Origin: Acidisoma cellulosilyticum
Lineage (GTDB): Bacteria; Pseudomonadota; Alphaproteobacteria; Acetobacterales; Acetobacteraceae
Length of the DNA: 64,000 nt
Reading direction: 5' to 3'
Assembly: GCF_020621385.1 (NCBI RefSeq)
Contig: NZ_JAESVA010000003.1
Span: forward strand, 186,001 to 250,000
Positions 55,662-63,812 of the stretch are shown one piece after another. The notes below the pieces were generated by a model that saw only the letters and a program-made list of their open reading frames with translations, did no database searches and was not told the origin of the DNA. Each line of letters starts with the position of its first letter. Within the stretch, counting starts at the first letter, position 1. A program made the translations under genes and the position numbers.

Positions 55662-55739
55662 TCACGCGCCCTATCTGCCAGGGGTGCAGCCCATCCCGGA
55701 CTGCCCTAAGCTTCGGCCAAAGAACAAAGGGGAGCCGGG

Positions 55740-56849
55740 ATGAGCACGATCAATTATCTGACGCGGATCGAGTTCGGCGAAGGTGAAGTGCGCCGGCTGC
55801 CGGAATTTCTGGCGGCCCTCGGCATCAGCCGCCCCCTCATCGCGACCGATCGCGGCCTGGTTGCCTCCGGCCTCGTCGGTCGCATTCTGGAACCCGTCGC
55901 GAATGCCACTGTCTTTGACCAGACACCGTCCAATCCGACGGAAGAAGCCGCTGTCTTAGCCTATGATCTCTACAAATCGGCGCATTGCGACGGGGTCGTT
56001 GCAATCGGCGGCGGTTCCTCCATCGATCTTGCCAAAGCCGTGCGCCTGTTGACGGGACATCCTGGCCCGCTGGAACAATATGCGGCCATCAATGGCGGTG
56101 TGAAGCGCATTCAAAATACTATGTGCCCGATGATCGCCATCCCGACGACGGCCGGCACGGGGTCGGAAGTCGGCCGTGCGGCCATCATCAACACGCTCTC
56201 GGGCCGCAAGCTCGGCATCCTGTCGCCCTTCATCCTGCCCAGCATCGCGCTCTGCGACCCGGAACTCACCTACGGCCTGCCGCCCTTCCTGACGGCCGCG
56301 ACCGGGATGGACGCCATTTCCCATTGTCTTGAAACCTTCATGGCGCCGGCTTTCAATCCGCCAGCGGAAGCGATCGGCCTGCACGGTCTGGCCGCCGGTC
56401 TCGGCGCGATCGAGACCGCGACACGCGACGGCACGAATGTGCCGGCCCGCCGCGACATGATGGTCGCAGCCCTGGAAGGGGCGATGGCCTTTCAGAAAGG
56501 GCTCGGTGCCGTGCATGCATTGACCCATGCGCTCGGCGCGATCCATTCGCTCAATCTTCACCACGGCACATTGAATGCGCTGCTGATGCCGGCGGTGCTG
56601 CGCTTCAACCGGCCGGCGATCGGCGCGAAATGGTCCGTGCTGGCGCGGATCATGGGCGGCGAGCCCGATGCTGTCATCGCCGCGCTGAACGGGCGGCTTG
56701 GGCTGCCGGCGGGTCTTGCCACGCTCGGCGTCACGGAAGCGATGATGGAAACGGTCGCTGACGCTGCCCTGCTCGATCATTGCCATGCGACCAATCCGCA
56801 GCTGGCCAGCCGGGACAACTATCTGGACCTGCTGCGGGAATCCCGCTGA
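55740..56849 (+). CDS. Iron-containing alcohol dehydrogenase
   Basis: A group III NAD(P)-dependent, metal-requiring alcohol dehydrogenase of 369 residues. Cofactor motifs are VVAIGGGSSIDLAKAV and PTTAGTGSEVGRAAII. Metal ligands lie in GMDAISHCLETF (Asp, His) and HALTHALGAIHSLNLHHGT (His, His). The substrate is unknown; group members reduce or oxidise short alcohols, polyols or lactaldehyde. AAAGGGGAG precedes ATG 55740. It sits between fghA and an aldo/keto reductase on the same strand. Confidence 0.92.
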   Translation: MSTINYLTRIEFGEGEVRRLPEFLAALGISRPLIATDRGLVASGLVGRILEPVANATVFDQTPSNPTEEAAVLAYDLYKSAHCDGVVAIGGGSSIDLAKAVRLLTGHPGPLEQYAAINGGVKRIQNTMCPMIAIPTTAGTGSEVGRAAIINTLSGRKLGILSPFILPSIALCDPELTYGLPPFLTAATGMDAISHCLETFMAPAFNPPAEAIGLHGLAAGLGAIETATRDGTNVPARRDMMVAALEGAMAFQKGLGAVHALTHALGAIHSLNLHHGTLNALLMPAVLRFNRPAIGAKWSVLARIMGGEPDAVIAALNGRLGLPAGLATLGVTEAMMETVADAALLDHCHATNPQLASRDNYLDLLRESR

Positions 56850-56943
56850 CGCCCCTTGCCGGGTGCGGCGCTTGGTCCCACTCTCCGCCGCAAGGACCGC
56901 CGCGACGAACCATGGCGGTCCATTTCGGGCCGGACAGACAGGA

Positions 56944-57972
56944 ATGACGATGAAAGCCAAGACGCCGCGCCCCTTAGGCAAAACTGGCCTGACCGTGACC
57001 GCTTTGGGTCTCGGCACCGCGCCCCTCGGTGGTCTTTACAACGCGGTTTCCGCCCCCGATGCGATGGCGGTTCTGGAAGCCGGCTGGGACGCGGGCATTC
57101 GGTATTTCGACAGCGCGCCGATGTACGGGCTGACACGCGCGGAGCATCTTCTCGGCCGGCTATTGCAGGAACGGACCGAGGATTTCGTGATCTCGACCAA
57201 GGTCGGCCGCTTGATGATGACCGAACGCGCCGGACGAACCCTGCCGCCCGCGCCACCGAAAAACCCTTTCGACGCCGGCTTTCAGAACGCGCTGCCGTTC
57301 CGTGAGATTTTCGACTACAGCTATGATGGCGTCATGCGCAGCTTTGACGACAGCCAGCAGCGGCTGGGCCTGCGACGTCTCGATATCCTGTTCGTCCATG
57401 ACATCGGTCCCGTCACCCATGGCGAGCGACAGGCGCATCATTGGTCGGCTTTGACCAAAGGCGGCGGCTTCCGCGCACTGCAGGAATTGAAGGCGCATCG
57501 CGACATCGCGGGCTTTGGTCTTGGCGTCAACGAATGGGAAGTCATTCGCGACGCGCTTGAGGAAACCGATCTCGACGCCTGTCTTCTCGCCGGCCGCTAT
57601 ACCTTGCTGGACCGCTCTGCCGCAGAGGTCTTTCTGCCCTTGGCGCAGAAACGCGATGTCGCCATCGCCGTCGGCGGCGCGTTCAATTCAGGCATTCTGG
57701 CAGCGCCGCCCGGTGGCCTGCAGAAATTCAACTATGTCGATGCGTCCAGCGATGTCATCGCGCGGGTGGAAGCGCTTCGCGCCGTCTGCGCCGATCACGG
57801 CGTTCCCCTCCCCGCCGCCGCCATTCAGTTTCCACTGCGTCACCCGGCCGTCGCGACCGTCGTCATCGGTGCCCAAACTAAAGACCAGTTGCACCAGAAT
57901 ATCGCATGGTTCGACACGGACCTGCCGGACAGCCTATGGGCTGATCTGGATGCCTTTCAATCGGCCGGCTGA
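56944..57972 (+). CDS. Aldo/keto reductase (D-threo-aldose 1-dehydrogenase-like)
   Basis: This NAD(P)-dependent enzyme has a TIM-barrel with the AKR tetrad: Asp in RYFDSAPMYG, Tyr in the same motif, Lys in VISTKVGRLM and His in FVHDIGPVTHG. It resembles the aldose/L-fucose and pyridoxal dehydrogenase group (342 residues). Start ATG 56944 (or 56950) follows ACAGGA; a frame back to 56785 overlaps the dehydrogenase stop. It lies 94 bases after the alcohol dehydrogenase gene. Confidence 0.88.
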   Translation: MTMKAKTPRPLGKTGLTVTALGLGTAPLGGLYNAVSAPDAMAVLEAGWDAGIRYFDSAPMYGLTRAEHLLGRLLQERTEDFVISTKVGRLMMTERAGRTLPPAPPKNPFDAGFQNALPFREIFDYSYDGVMRSFDDSQQRLGLRRLDILFVHDIGPVTHGERQAHHWSALTKGGGFRALQELKAHRDIAGFGLGVNEWEVIRDALEETDLDACLLAGRYTLLDRSAAEVFLPLAQKRDVAIAVGGAFNSGILAAPPGGLQKFNYVDASSDVIARVEALRAVCADHGVPLPAAAIQFPLRHPAVATVVIGAQTKDQLHQNIAWFDTDLPDSLWADLDAFQSAG

Positions 57973-58054
57973 GGGCGATCGCACAACAGCCGGAAGGTTT
58001 CGTTGCCTGGGAGGATCAAGGCCAGCCGTGGTGCAACCGCCTGGCCTGGCTGTC

Positions 58055-58987
58055 TTACGCCGCCTGATCCTTCGACAAGGTCCGCTCGTTCCACTGGCGG
58101 CGAATGATACTGATCAGCCTAGCCAGAGCGGGATGGCTCTGCCGCCGGCTGGGGTAGTACAGGCAGAAGCCGGCACCGAGCGAAGACCAGGCCGGCAAGA
58201 CAATCTCAAGCGCTCCCTGCCGAAGATCATCTTCGATCAGCGCCTCCAGCACATAGCCGATGCCCAGGCCCCCGCGGATCGCGGCAAGCGAGGTCTGGGT
58301 ATCGTTGATCGTCAGCATGCCCGGCACGTCGAGCCGGATCATCGCCGCGCCGTCACCCAATTCCCAGCGATAGACGGCATTATTGCCCAGCATCAGGCGA
58401 ATGCATTGGTGGCGCTGCAAATCCTCCGTGCTTTCCGGCCGCCCGCGCCGCGCCAGATAATCGGGGCTCGCCGCCAACACCCAGCGCAAGGCACCGGTCA
58501 GCGGGATAGCGATCATATCCTGGGCCACGGCATCGCCGTAGCGGATGCCGGCGTCAAAGCCTTCGGCCACGATATCGACCGGCCGGTTATCGACGCTGAC
58601 CGTCAGCCTTGTGCCGGGCGTCTTGGCCGTGAAGGCCGGCAAAGCCGGTTGCAACAGCAACAATGCCGCATCGGCGGGCACATTGAGGCGGATTTCGCCC
58701 AAAGCCTCAGCCTGCGTACCGGCCGCCGTCCGCAAAGCGTCATCAATGAGCGCAAAGCCGGTTTCCAGATCCCGCGCCAGATCGATGCCGAGGACGGTCG
58801 GCGCGACCGAGCGCGTGGTCCTGTTCAGCAGTTTCGCGTTCAGCCGGGTTTCCAGCCGGCGGATGGTATGGCTGAGCGCGGAGGCGGTGACCCCCAATTC
58901 AATCGCCGCACCACGCAGGCTGCGGTGACGCACGATCGCGGAGAAGGCGTTCAGATCGGCCAGCGTCGAGCGGTCGAGCAGCGGCAT
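58055..58987 (-). CDS. LysR-family transcriptional regulator
   Basis: The 310-residue regulator has an N-terminal winged helix-turn-helix (LADLNAFSAIVRHRSLRGAA, SALSHTIRRLETRLNAKLLN) and an effector-binding domain from about 90. It is divergent from the aldo/keto reductase at 59101, with 113 bases between, and so probably controls that gene; this arrangement is typical for LysR proteins. The inducer is unknown. Confidence 0.93.
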   Translation of the reverse strand: MPLLDRSTLADLNAFSAIVRHRSLRGAAIELGVTASALSHTIRRLETRLNAKLLNRTTRSVAPTVLGIDLARDLETGFALIDDALRTAAGTQAEALGEIRLNVPADAALLLLQPALPAFTAKTPGTRLTVSVDNRPVDIVAEGFDAGIRYGDAVAQDMIAIPLTGALRWVLAASPDYLARRGRPESTEDLQRHQCIRLMLGNNAVYRWELGDGAAMIRLDVPGMLTINDTQTSLAAIRGGLGIGYVLEALIEDDLRQGALEIVLPAWSSLGAGFCLYYPSRRQSHPALARLISIIRRQWNERTLSKDQAA

Positions 58988-59100
58988 TATGAACTACCTT
59001 CATCCGTTTACTGAAGCGCCCTCAGTATCCAGCGACTGTGCGCGCGCGGCAACGCATTATATCGAAGGCCATCGGACGGAACCGATCGGAGACAGAGATC

Positions 59101-60096
59101 ATGGAAACCATGGTAATCGGCAAAAGTGGGGTTGAGACCTCGCGCATCGGTCTCGGCACCTGGGCCATCGGCGGCTGGATGTGGGGCGGCACGGATGAGA
59201 AGGAAGCAATCGCGACCATCCGCGCGGCCGTCGAAATGGGCGTCACGCTCATCGACACCGCGCCAGTCTACGGTTTTGGCAATTCGGAGGAGATCGTCGG
59301 CAAGGCCCTTGCCGAAGGCGGCCTGCGCGCGAAGGCGCAGATCGCGACCAAGGTCGGGCTGGCCTGGAAGGACAGCAAGGTTTTCCGCGATAGCCGCCGC
59401 GCGCGCATCGAGCAGGAGATCGATGACTCGCTGCGTCGTCTGCAGACGGATGTGATCGACCTCTATCAGGTCCATTGGCCGGATCTGGAAACGCCCTTCG
59501 AGGAGACGGCGGCGGTTCTGCAGAGCCTGCTGGACAAGGGAAAGATCCGCGCCATCGGCGTCAGCAACTACTCCCCCGCGCAGATGGACGCCTTCTCCCA
59601 GGCGGCAAGACTCGATGCGGTGCAGCCGCCCTATAACCTGTTCGAGCGCGACATCGAGACGGACGTGCTGCCTTACGGCGCCGCCAATAACGTGACGGTG
59701 CTGAGCTATGGCGCGCTGTGCCGTGGCCTGCTGAGCGGCAAAATCACTGCCGAGACCCGGTTCAACGGCGACGATCTGCGCAACCGGGACCCGAAATTCC
59801 AGCCCGACACGCTGCCGCGCTACGCCGCCGCCATCCAAGCGCTGGATGCATTGGCGCGCGAGCGTTTCGGAAAGGACGTGTTGGCGCTCGCCGTGCGCTG
59901 GGTGCTGGACCAGGGGCCGACCATCGCGCTTTGGGGTGCGCGCCACCCGCGTCAGCTGGAGGCCATCGCCTCCGTCAGCGGCTGGACGCTGGATGCCGAG
60001 ACGAAGCAGGAGATCGACGCCATCCTGCTGCGCACCACGCCGCAGCCGATCGGGCCGGAATTCATGGCGCCGCCCACCAAGCGCCCTGCCCTGTAA
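59101..60096 (+). CDS. Aldo/keto reductase
   Basis: A TIM-barrel oxidoreductase of 331 residues similar to the YhdN/AKR11 general stress group. Catalytic residues are visible in LIDTAPVYGFGNSEEI (Asp, Tyr), IATKVGLAWK (Lys) and YQVHWPD (His). Substrate unknown. GGAGACAGAGATC precedes ATG 59101. Divergent from the LysR gene. A bidirectional terminator follows. Confidence 0.92.
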   Translation: METMVIGKSGVETSRIGLGTWAIGGWMWGGTDEKEAIATIRAAVEMGVTLIDTAPVYGFGNSEEIVGKALAEGGLRAKAQIATKVGLAWKDSKVFRDSRRARIEQEIDDSLRRLQTDVIDLYQVHWPDLETPFEETAAVLQSLLDKGKIRAIGVSNYSPAQMDAFSQAARLDAVQPPYNLFERDIETDVLPYGAANNVTVLSYGALCRGLLSGKITAETRFNGDDLRNRDPKFQPDTLPRYAAAIQALDALARERFGKDVLALAVRWVLDQGPTIALWGARHPRQLEAIASVSGWTLDAETKQEIDAILLRTTPQPIGPEFMAPPTKRPAL

Positions 60097-60115
60097 GCGA
60101 CGGCCTCATGCAAAC

Positions 60116-60151
60116 AAAAAGCCCGGCGAGATTGCTCTCGCCGGGCTTTTT
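60116..60151. terminator. Bidirectional terminator
   Basis: GCCCGGCGAGA (60121-60131) and TCTCGCCGGGC (60136-60146), with flanking A5 and T5, form a perfect stem between the convergent reductase and aldolase genes. Confidence 0.93.
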
Positions 60152-60175
60152 CACGTGAAACCAGGTGGCTTTGGA

Positions 60176-61072
60176 TCAGACCTTGACGGTCGAAGCCGTA
60201 TAGATTTCCGCGATCGCGTCGCCGATGGCCGCGTTGAAGGTCGCGTCGTCCATCTGCTTGGTCAGGCCTTCGGTCAGCGCGCGGGAGAAGCTCGCGATCA
60301 TGCCGTGATTGGCGGCCAGATGCTCGCAGGCATCAGTGCGCGAATAGCCACCCGACAGCGCCACGACCCGCACGACCTTGGCGTGATCGACCAGCGGCTT
60401 GTAGAAATCCGCGACAGTCGGGATGGTCAGCTTCAGCATGACCTGCTTACCGGACGGCAAGGCGTCCAGCGCCTTCAGAATTTCGTCCTGCAGCAGCGCT
60501 TCGGCTTCGGCCTTTTGCGGGCTTTTGATCGACACTTCCGGCTCGATGATCGGCATCAGCCCATGGGCCGAAATCTGCGCCGCAATTTCGAACTGCTGGG
60601 CCACGATGGCGGCAATGCCGGTGGGAGAGGCCAGGTTGACGGTCGAGCGCATCTTGGTGCCGAAGACGCCAAGCTTCACCGCGCGTTCCAGCAGCGGGTC
60701 CAGGCCGGGGATCGGCTTCATCAGGCTGACGCCATCGGCCTCGGCTTCCAGGCCCTTGTCCATTTTCAGGAAGGGAACGACGCCGCGGTCTTCCCACATG
60801 AAGGACGGTACTGGCTTGCCTTCGGCCTCACCATCCATTGTCTTCTCAAACAGGATGGCGCCGATCACCTTGTCGCCGGTGAAAGCGGGCGCCGTCATGA
60901 TACGGACGCGCATCTCATGCATCAGCTGGAACATTTCGGCATCGCCGCTATAGGCGCTTTCCGGAATGCCGTATGCCCGCAGGGCCCCAGGGGTGGAGCC
61001 GCCGCTTTGATCCAGCGCGGCAATGAAGCCGCCTTTCTGAGTCATCTGCGTCAGCATTTTTTCATCGGCCAT
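60176..61072 (-). CDS. fda: Class I fructose-bisphosphate aldolase
   Basis: This Schiff-base aldolase cleaves fructose 1,6-bisphosphate. The prokaryotic class I family signatures are GGFIAALDQSGGSTPGAL, GVSLMKPIPGLD and LMPIIEPEVSIKS, with the active lysine in VMLKLTIPT. The length is 298 from ATG 61072, 8 bases after AGGA (a GTG at 61078 is also in frame). Alphaproteobacteria often have class II or this single-chain class I form; it is the only aldolase seen here. Confidence 0.93.
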   Translation of the reverse strand: MADEKMLTQMTQKGGFIAALDQSGGSTPGALRAYGIPESAYSGDAEMFQLMHEMRVRIMTAPAFTGDKVIGAILFEKTMDGEAEGKPVPSFMWEDRGVVPFLKMDKGLEAEADGVSLMKPIPGLDPLLERAVKLGVFGTKMRSTVNLASPTGIAAIVAQQFEIAAQISAHGLMPIIEPEVSIKSPQKAEAEALLQDEILKALDALPSGKQVMLKLTIPTVADFYKPLVDHAKVVRVVALSGGYSRTDACEHLAANHGMIASFSRALTEGLTKQMDDATFNAAIGDAIAEIYTASTVKV

Positions 61073-61286
61073 GATCACGATCCTTGAGAGCGGTCACGAG
61101 GGACAAACAGGTCGTCGTTGCGATCGAACGCCCCGTCCAAGCGTCTCAGGGTTTTGGCATAGGCATCCTGGCCCTGCAATCTTGCTCTCCCGGCTGAGAC
61201 ACTGGGAAGGCTTGGCCTAAAGCGCCCTACCCTTGCCGCCATGAGCGCAGGGCTTGGCTGACCTTACATCCCGCTCGCCAAAACAT

Positions 61287-61301
61287 TGATAATGATTATC
61301 A
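61287..61301. promoter_or_regulatory. Perfect Fur box
   Basis: TGATAATGATTATCA is a perfect 7-1-7 inverted repeat (TGATAAT-G-ATTATCA) that matches the classical Fur consensus. It lies just upstream of the -35 of the promoter described next. Confidence 0.85.
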
Positions 61302-61311
61302 CTATCATTCC

Positions 61312-61340
61312 TTGACGAGCGACTTGCGTGACGGTTAGTC
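61312..61340 (+). promoter_or_regulatory. Promoter of the unknown iron-regulated operon
   Basis: TTGACG (61312-61317) and TTAGTC (61335-61340) are 17 bases apart and lie between the two Fur-type boxes. Position and spacing fit a housekeeping promoter 80 bases ahead of the first gene. Confidence 0.6.
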
Positions 61341-61346
61341 TGCAAT

Positions 61347-61361
61347 TGCGAATCGTTCGCA
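61347..61361. promoter_or_regulatory. Second Fur-type box
   Basis: TGCGAATCGTTCGCA is a 7-1-7 inverted repeat with one mismatch, the same variant as before the heme receptor. It lies just downstream of the -10, so two boxes bracket the promoter. Confidence 0.75.
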
Positions 61362-61419
61362 AATTTATGTGATCCAGCCCTGCGACATGCCGCTGACCAT
61401 TCTGCGATAGAGGCGAATC

Positions 61420-61920
61420 ATGACGGATATCTATGAGAAGGGCAGTCAGGCCGAACAGCTGGCGCTGTGGACGATCCGTTGCGCCAAGCGTGGACCGGGC
61501 GCGCCCTTCAGCGTCTGGATGACCGCTCACCAGGACCACTGGCGGGACCTGCACGCCATCAGCACGCTGTTCCGCGACATCAATTGGACTGTCGCGGAAC
61601 AGCGTGGCATCGGCCTCGATATCGCGCCGCCCGGCCAGGTGTGGACGACCCTCGAAGAACGCCATCTGCTGCGGGCCGCCGCCGCCGCGCAGGCAGAGGA
61701 TGACGCAATCCTGGCGGAGCTTGCGGCGACCCTTTCCCCCCATCCCGCGCTGGTGCCTGCCATTGCCGATGCGGCAGCGATGCTGGGGGCCGTGCTGGCG
61801 ACCCACGGCTATTGGCTGCCGAAACCCGAAAGTGAATGCAGCCGGCTGCCTGGCCCGGCGCTGTCGGTCGCCCGCCGCCGCAGCGCTGTCTGGGATCGCG
61901 CCGACGTCATGTGGCCCTGA
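61420..61920 (+). CDS. Unrecognised protein behind Fur boxes, first of a pair (166 aa)
   Basis: I do not recognise this family. The 166-residue protein has no signal or membrane segment; it is mainly helical and Ala-rich in the middle, with QLALWTIRCAKRG near the N-terminus, TLEERHLLRAAAAAQAEDDA about residue 85, and a Pro/Arg-rich C-terminus ending DVMWP. Two Fur-type boxes and a promoter stand upstream, so it is probably made when iron is low. It shares the LWTxR motif and helical layout with the next gene, suggesting distant paralogues. Confidence 0.75.
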   Translation: MTDIYEKGSQAEQLALWTIRCAKRGPGAPFSVWMTAHQDHWRDLHAISTLFRDINWTVAEQRGIGLDIAPPGQVWTTLEERHLLRAAAAAQAEDDAILAELAATLSPHPALVPAIADAAAMLGAVLATHGYWLPKPESECSRLPGPALSVARRRSAVWDRADVMWP

Positions 61921-61985
61921 AGGCCGCTATCCCTCCTCTCCGAACCTCGATCATCGCCGTGTCGGTCTGACAAGGATTTTTCGCC

Positions 61986-62480
61986 ATGCTCATGAACAGA
62001 TATGTTGGCCTCTGCGATAATCTGCCGCAGCTTGAAAACAGCCTGCTATGGACGATGCGGGCCTGGGTGCTCGGGCATTGCCGCAGGCGTGACGTCAGCG
62101 ACAGCATCCAGGGTGTTTTCGACCAGCTCCGCGCATCGGAAGCCTGTTTCCATCTCGATCATTTCATGCAGGCCCTCAGCCGCGGCGCCAACCGCAGCCT
62201 GGAAGTGAACTGCGTCTGCAATGCCATGTTCAGCGAGGACGAAGCGGCCTTGATCGATGTCTTCGCGCTGCAGCAACGCGAGCAGCACGAGGAGGCTTTC
62301 GAGAAGCTTGCGCGGATCACCACCGAATTCGCGGCGATGGCCGGATGCGACCATGCCAATCGCGTCGCGATCGCCCTGTCCGACGGCGGTCATTTGTTCA
62401 ATGGTGCAACCGTCGCCGCATCGCCGGGTCGGCGCTGGCAGGCCGTCTCGGTCAGCCCCTCTTCCCTCGCCATCCATTGA
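61986..62480 (+). CDS. Unrecognised Cys-rich protein, second of the iron-regulated pair (164 aa)
   Basis: I do not recognise this family. It is a soluble, largely helical protein of 164 residues with six cysteines (10, 32, 54, 76, 78, 121) and several histidines, including VNCVCNAMF and ACFHLDHF. These could bind iron or an Fe-S cluster, which is inference only. NSLLWTMRAWVLG resembles LALWTIRCAKRG of the first protein. AAGGA precedes ATG 61986; ATG 61992 is also possible. It starts 65 bases after the first gene and is followed by a strong terminator, closing a two-gene operon. Confidence 0.75.
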   Translation: MLMNRYVGLCDNLPQLENSLLWTMRAWVLGHCRRRDVSDSIQGVFDQLRASEACFHLDHFMQALSRGANRSLEVNCVCNAMFSEDEAALIDVFALQQREQHEEAFEKLARITTEFAAMAGCDHANRVAIALSDGGHLFNGATVAASPGRRWQAVSVSPSSLAIH

Positions 62481-62564
62481 TACTGGTGATAGCGGGATAG
62501 GACAGGGCAGCCGGAGGCGCTGTCGCTCGTCTTCACCTAACCCTTTTATCGGCAGAGCAAGACG

Positions 62565-62602
62565 CCGCGGCAGCCCAACAGGCTGCCGCGGTTTTGTTTT
62601 TT
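62565..62602 (+). terminator. Terminator of the two-gene iron-regulated operon
   Basis: CCGCGGCAGCC (62565-62575) pairs with GGCTGCCGCGG (62581-62591) across a 5-base loop and is followed by TTTTGTTTTTT. Confidence 0.93.
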
Positions 62603-62818
62603 GGGCGAAATGCCCGCCATCCGGACCAATATTGTGCAGAGCAAAATCTCAGAACCCGCTCACACGTTCACCCTTTATGATGCAATAGCGCTCGGCCAGA
62701 AGGGCGATCACACCACTAAAACCGGATCGAAAGGCAGAGTTCCGGCCAAAACCGCCGCTCGCCCCGGATAGAAGGATGATTCCATCCAGGATCACGACTG
62801 CGCATGTGCTCCGGCTAG
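62603..62818. other. Intergenic region without a supported gene
   Basis: I see no convincing gene on either strand between the terminator and the dhaL promoter. A short minus-strand frame (62649-62855) has no ribosome site or family resemblance that I can defend. Confidence 0.5.
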
Positions 62819-62847
62819 TTGACATTTGCCCGCAGCCAACAGAGAAT
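62819..62847 (+). promoter_or_regulatory. Candidate promoter of dhaL
   Basis: TTGACA (62819-62824), a perfect -35, is followed after 17 bases by GAGAAT (62842-62847), about 77 bases before the dhaL start. Confidence 0.55.
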
Positions 62848-62923
62848 GGCGGCAACTAATGATGATAATGGGAGGCGGTCCTCATATGCAGAGGCAGCAC
62901 AAAATTTCGGCGGATAAACAGCC

Positions 62924-63580
62924 GTGAGCGACGCTTCTACCGTCAATCTGACGACGGCCGCCCCAGTTATGTACGACCTCGTGGACATCATCGTCCGCGA
63001 GCAAGGCAAGCTGAGCGAAATCGACGGGCAGACCGGCGACGGCGACCACGGCGTCAATATGGGCAAGGGCTTCCGCATCGCCGGTGAGCGTCTGCGCGCT
63101 TTGCCATCCTTTACGCTGCCGGAAGGTCTCGCCCTTCTCGGCGATACGCTGCTCAGCGATATCGGCGGCTCCATGGGGCCGCTTTACGGCACGTTCTTCA
63201 CCGACATGAGCGAAGTGCTGGACGGCAAGGACATCCTGACGGCTGCGGATTTTTCCGCCATGCTGGCCGCCGGTCTTGCGGCCATTCAAAGCCTGGGCGA
63301 AGCGAAGCCGGGCGACAAAACGCTGGTCGATGTTCTGGCGCCCGCCCGCACGGCTTTTGATGACGCAATCGCCCAGGGCAAAAGCTTTTCCGAGGCGCTG
63401 CAGGCTTTGCAGACCGCTGCCGCCGCCGGTTTGGAAGCGACACGCGACATGGTGGCCAAAGTCGGTCGCGCCAGCCGCCTGGGTGAGCGGTCGCGTGGCA
63501 CGCTGGATGCCGGTGCGGCCTCCTGCGACATGATTCTGGAAACCCTGGCTGCAGGGCTGATCAAACAGCTCGCCGTCTGA
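62924..63580 (+). CDS. dhaL: Dihydroxyacetone-kinase L-subunit (DhaL/DAK2 domain) protein
   Basis: DhaL binds ADP/ATP through two Mg ions and phosphorylates the substrate held by DhaK. The metal motif is DGQTGDGDHGVNMGKGF and the nucleotide lid VGRASRLGERSRGTLDAGAA. The length is 218 from GTG 62924. There is no dhaK on either side, so the substrate subunit (and any PTS DhaM) must be elsewhere, or the protein works with a different sugar/tetrose substrate subunit. A DUF2291 gene follows, a family usually tied to sugar ABC transporters. Confidence 0.92.
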   Translation: MSDASTVNLTTAAPVMYDLVDIIVREQGKLSEIDGQTGDGDHGVNMGKGFRIAGERLRALPSFTLPEGLALLGDTLLSDIGGSMGPLYGTFFTDMSEVLDGKDILTAADFSAMLAAGLAAIQSLGEAKPGDKTLVDVLAPARTAFDDAIAQGKSFSEALQALQTAAAAGLEATRDMVAKVGRASRLGERSRGTLDAGAASCDMILETLAAGLIKQLAV

Positions 63581-63584
63581 CTAA

Positions 63585-63611
63585 AAAGGGCGGGTTATTC
63601 CCGCCCTTTAC
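63585..63611 (+). terminator. Weak terminator after dhaL
   Basis: AAAGGGCGGG (63585-63594) and CCCGCCCTTT (63600-63609) form a stem with a 5-base loop and a short T-run; read-through into the next gene is possible. Confidence 0.7.
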
Positions 63612-63812
63612 CGTCTTCGATCCGACAAGAAGGGGCGCAAGTCCCCAGTCCTTTTTTGCTTGCGGGCCTTGTCTCGTTTGCCCGCCAAAAGAATAGAGAT
63701 GTCCTGGGATGCGTATAGTCATGACGCGCCTCTTCATGCCGCCTGCCGGCCGCGCTGCGCGCGGGGCCGGGTCAAGCGGTGACCTGCCCCATTTCCCATA
63801 CGGTTTGATGTC

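Noticed and set aside
62649-62855. Short minus-strand frame in the gap before dhaL
   Set aside because: No ribosome site, no family resemblance, and it overlaps the candidate dhaL promoter.
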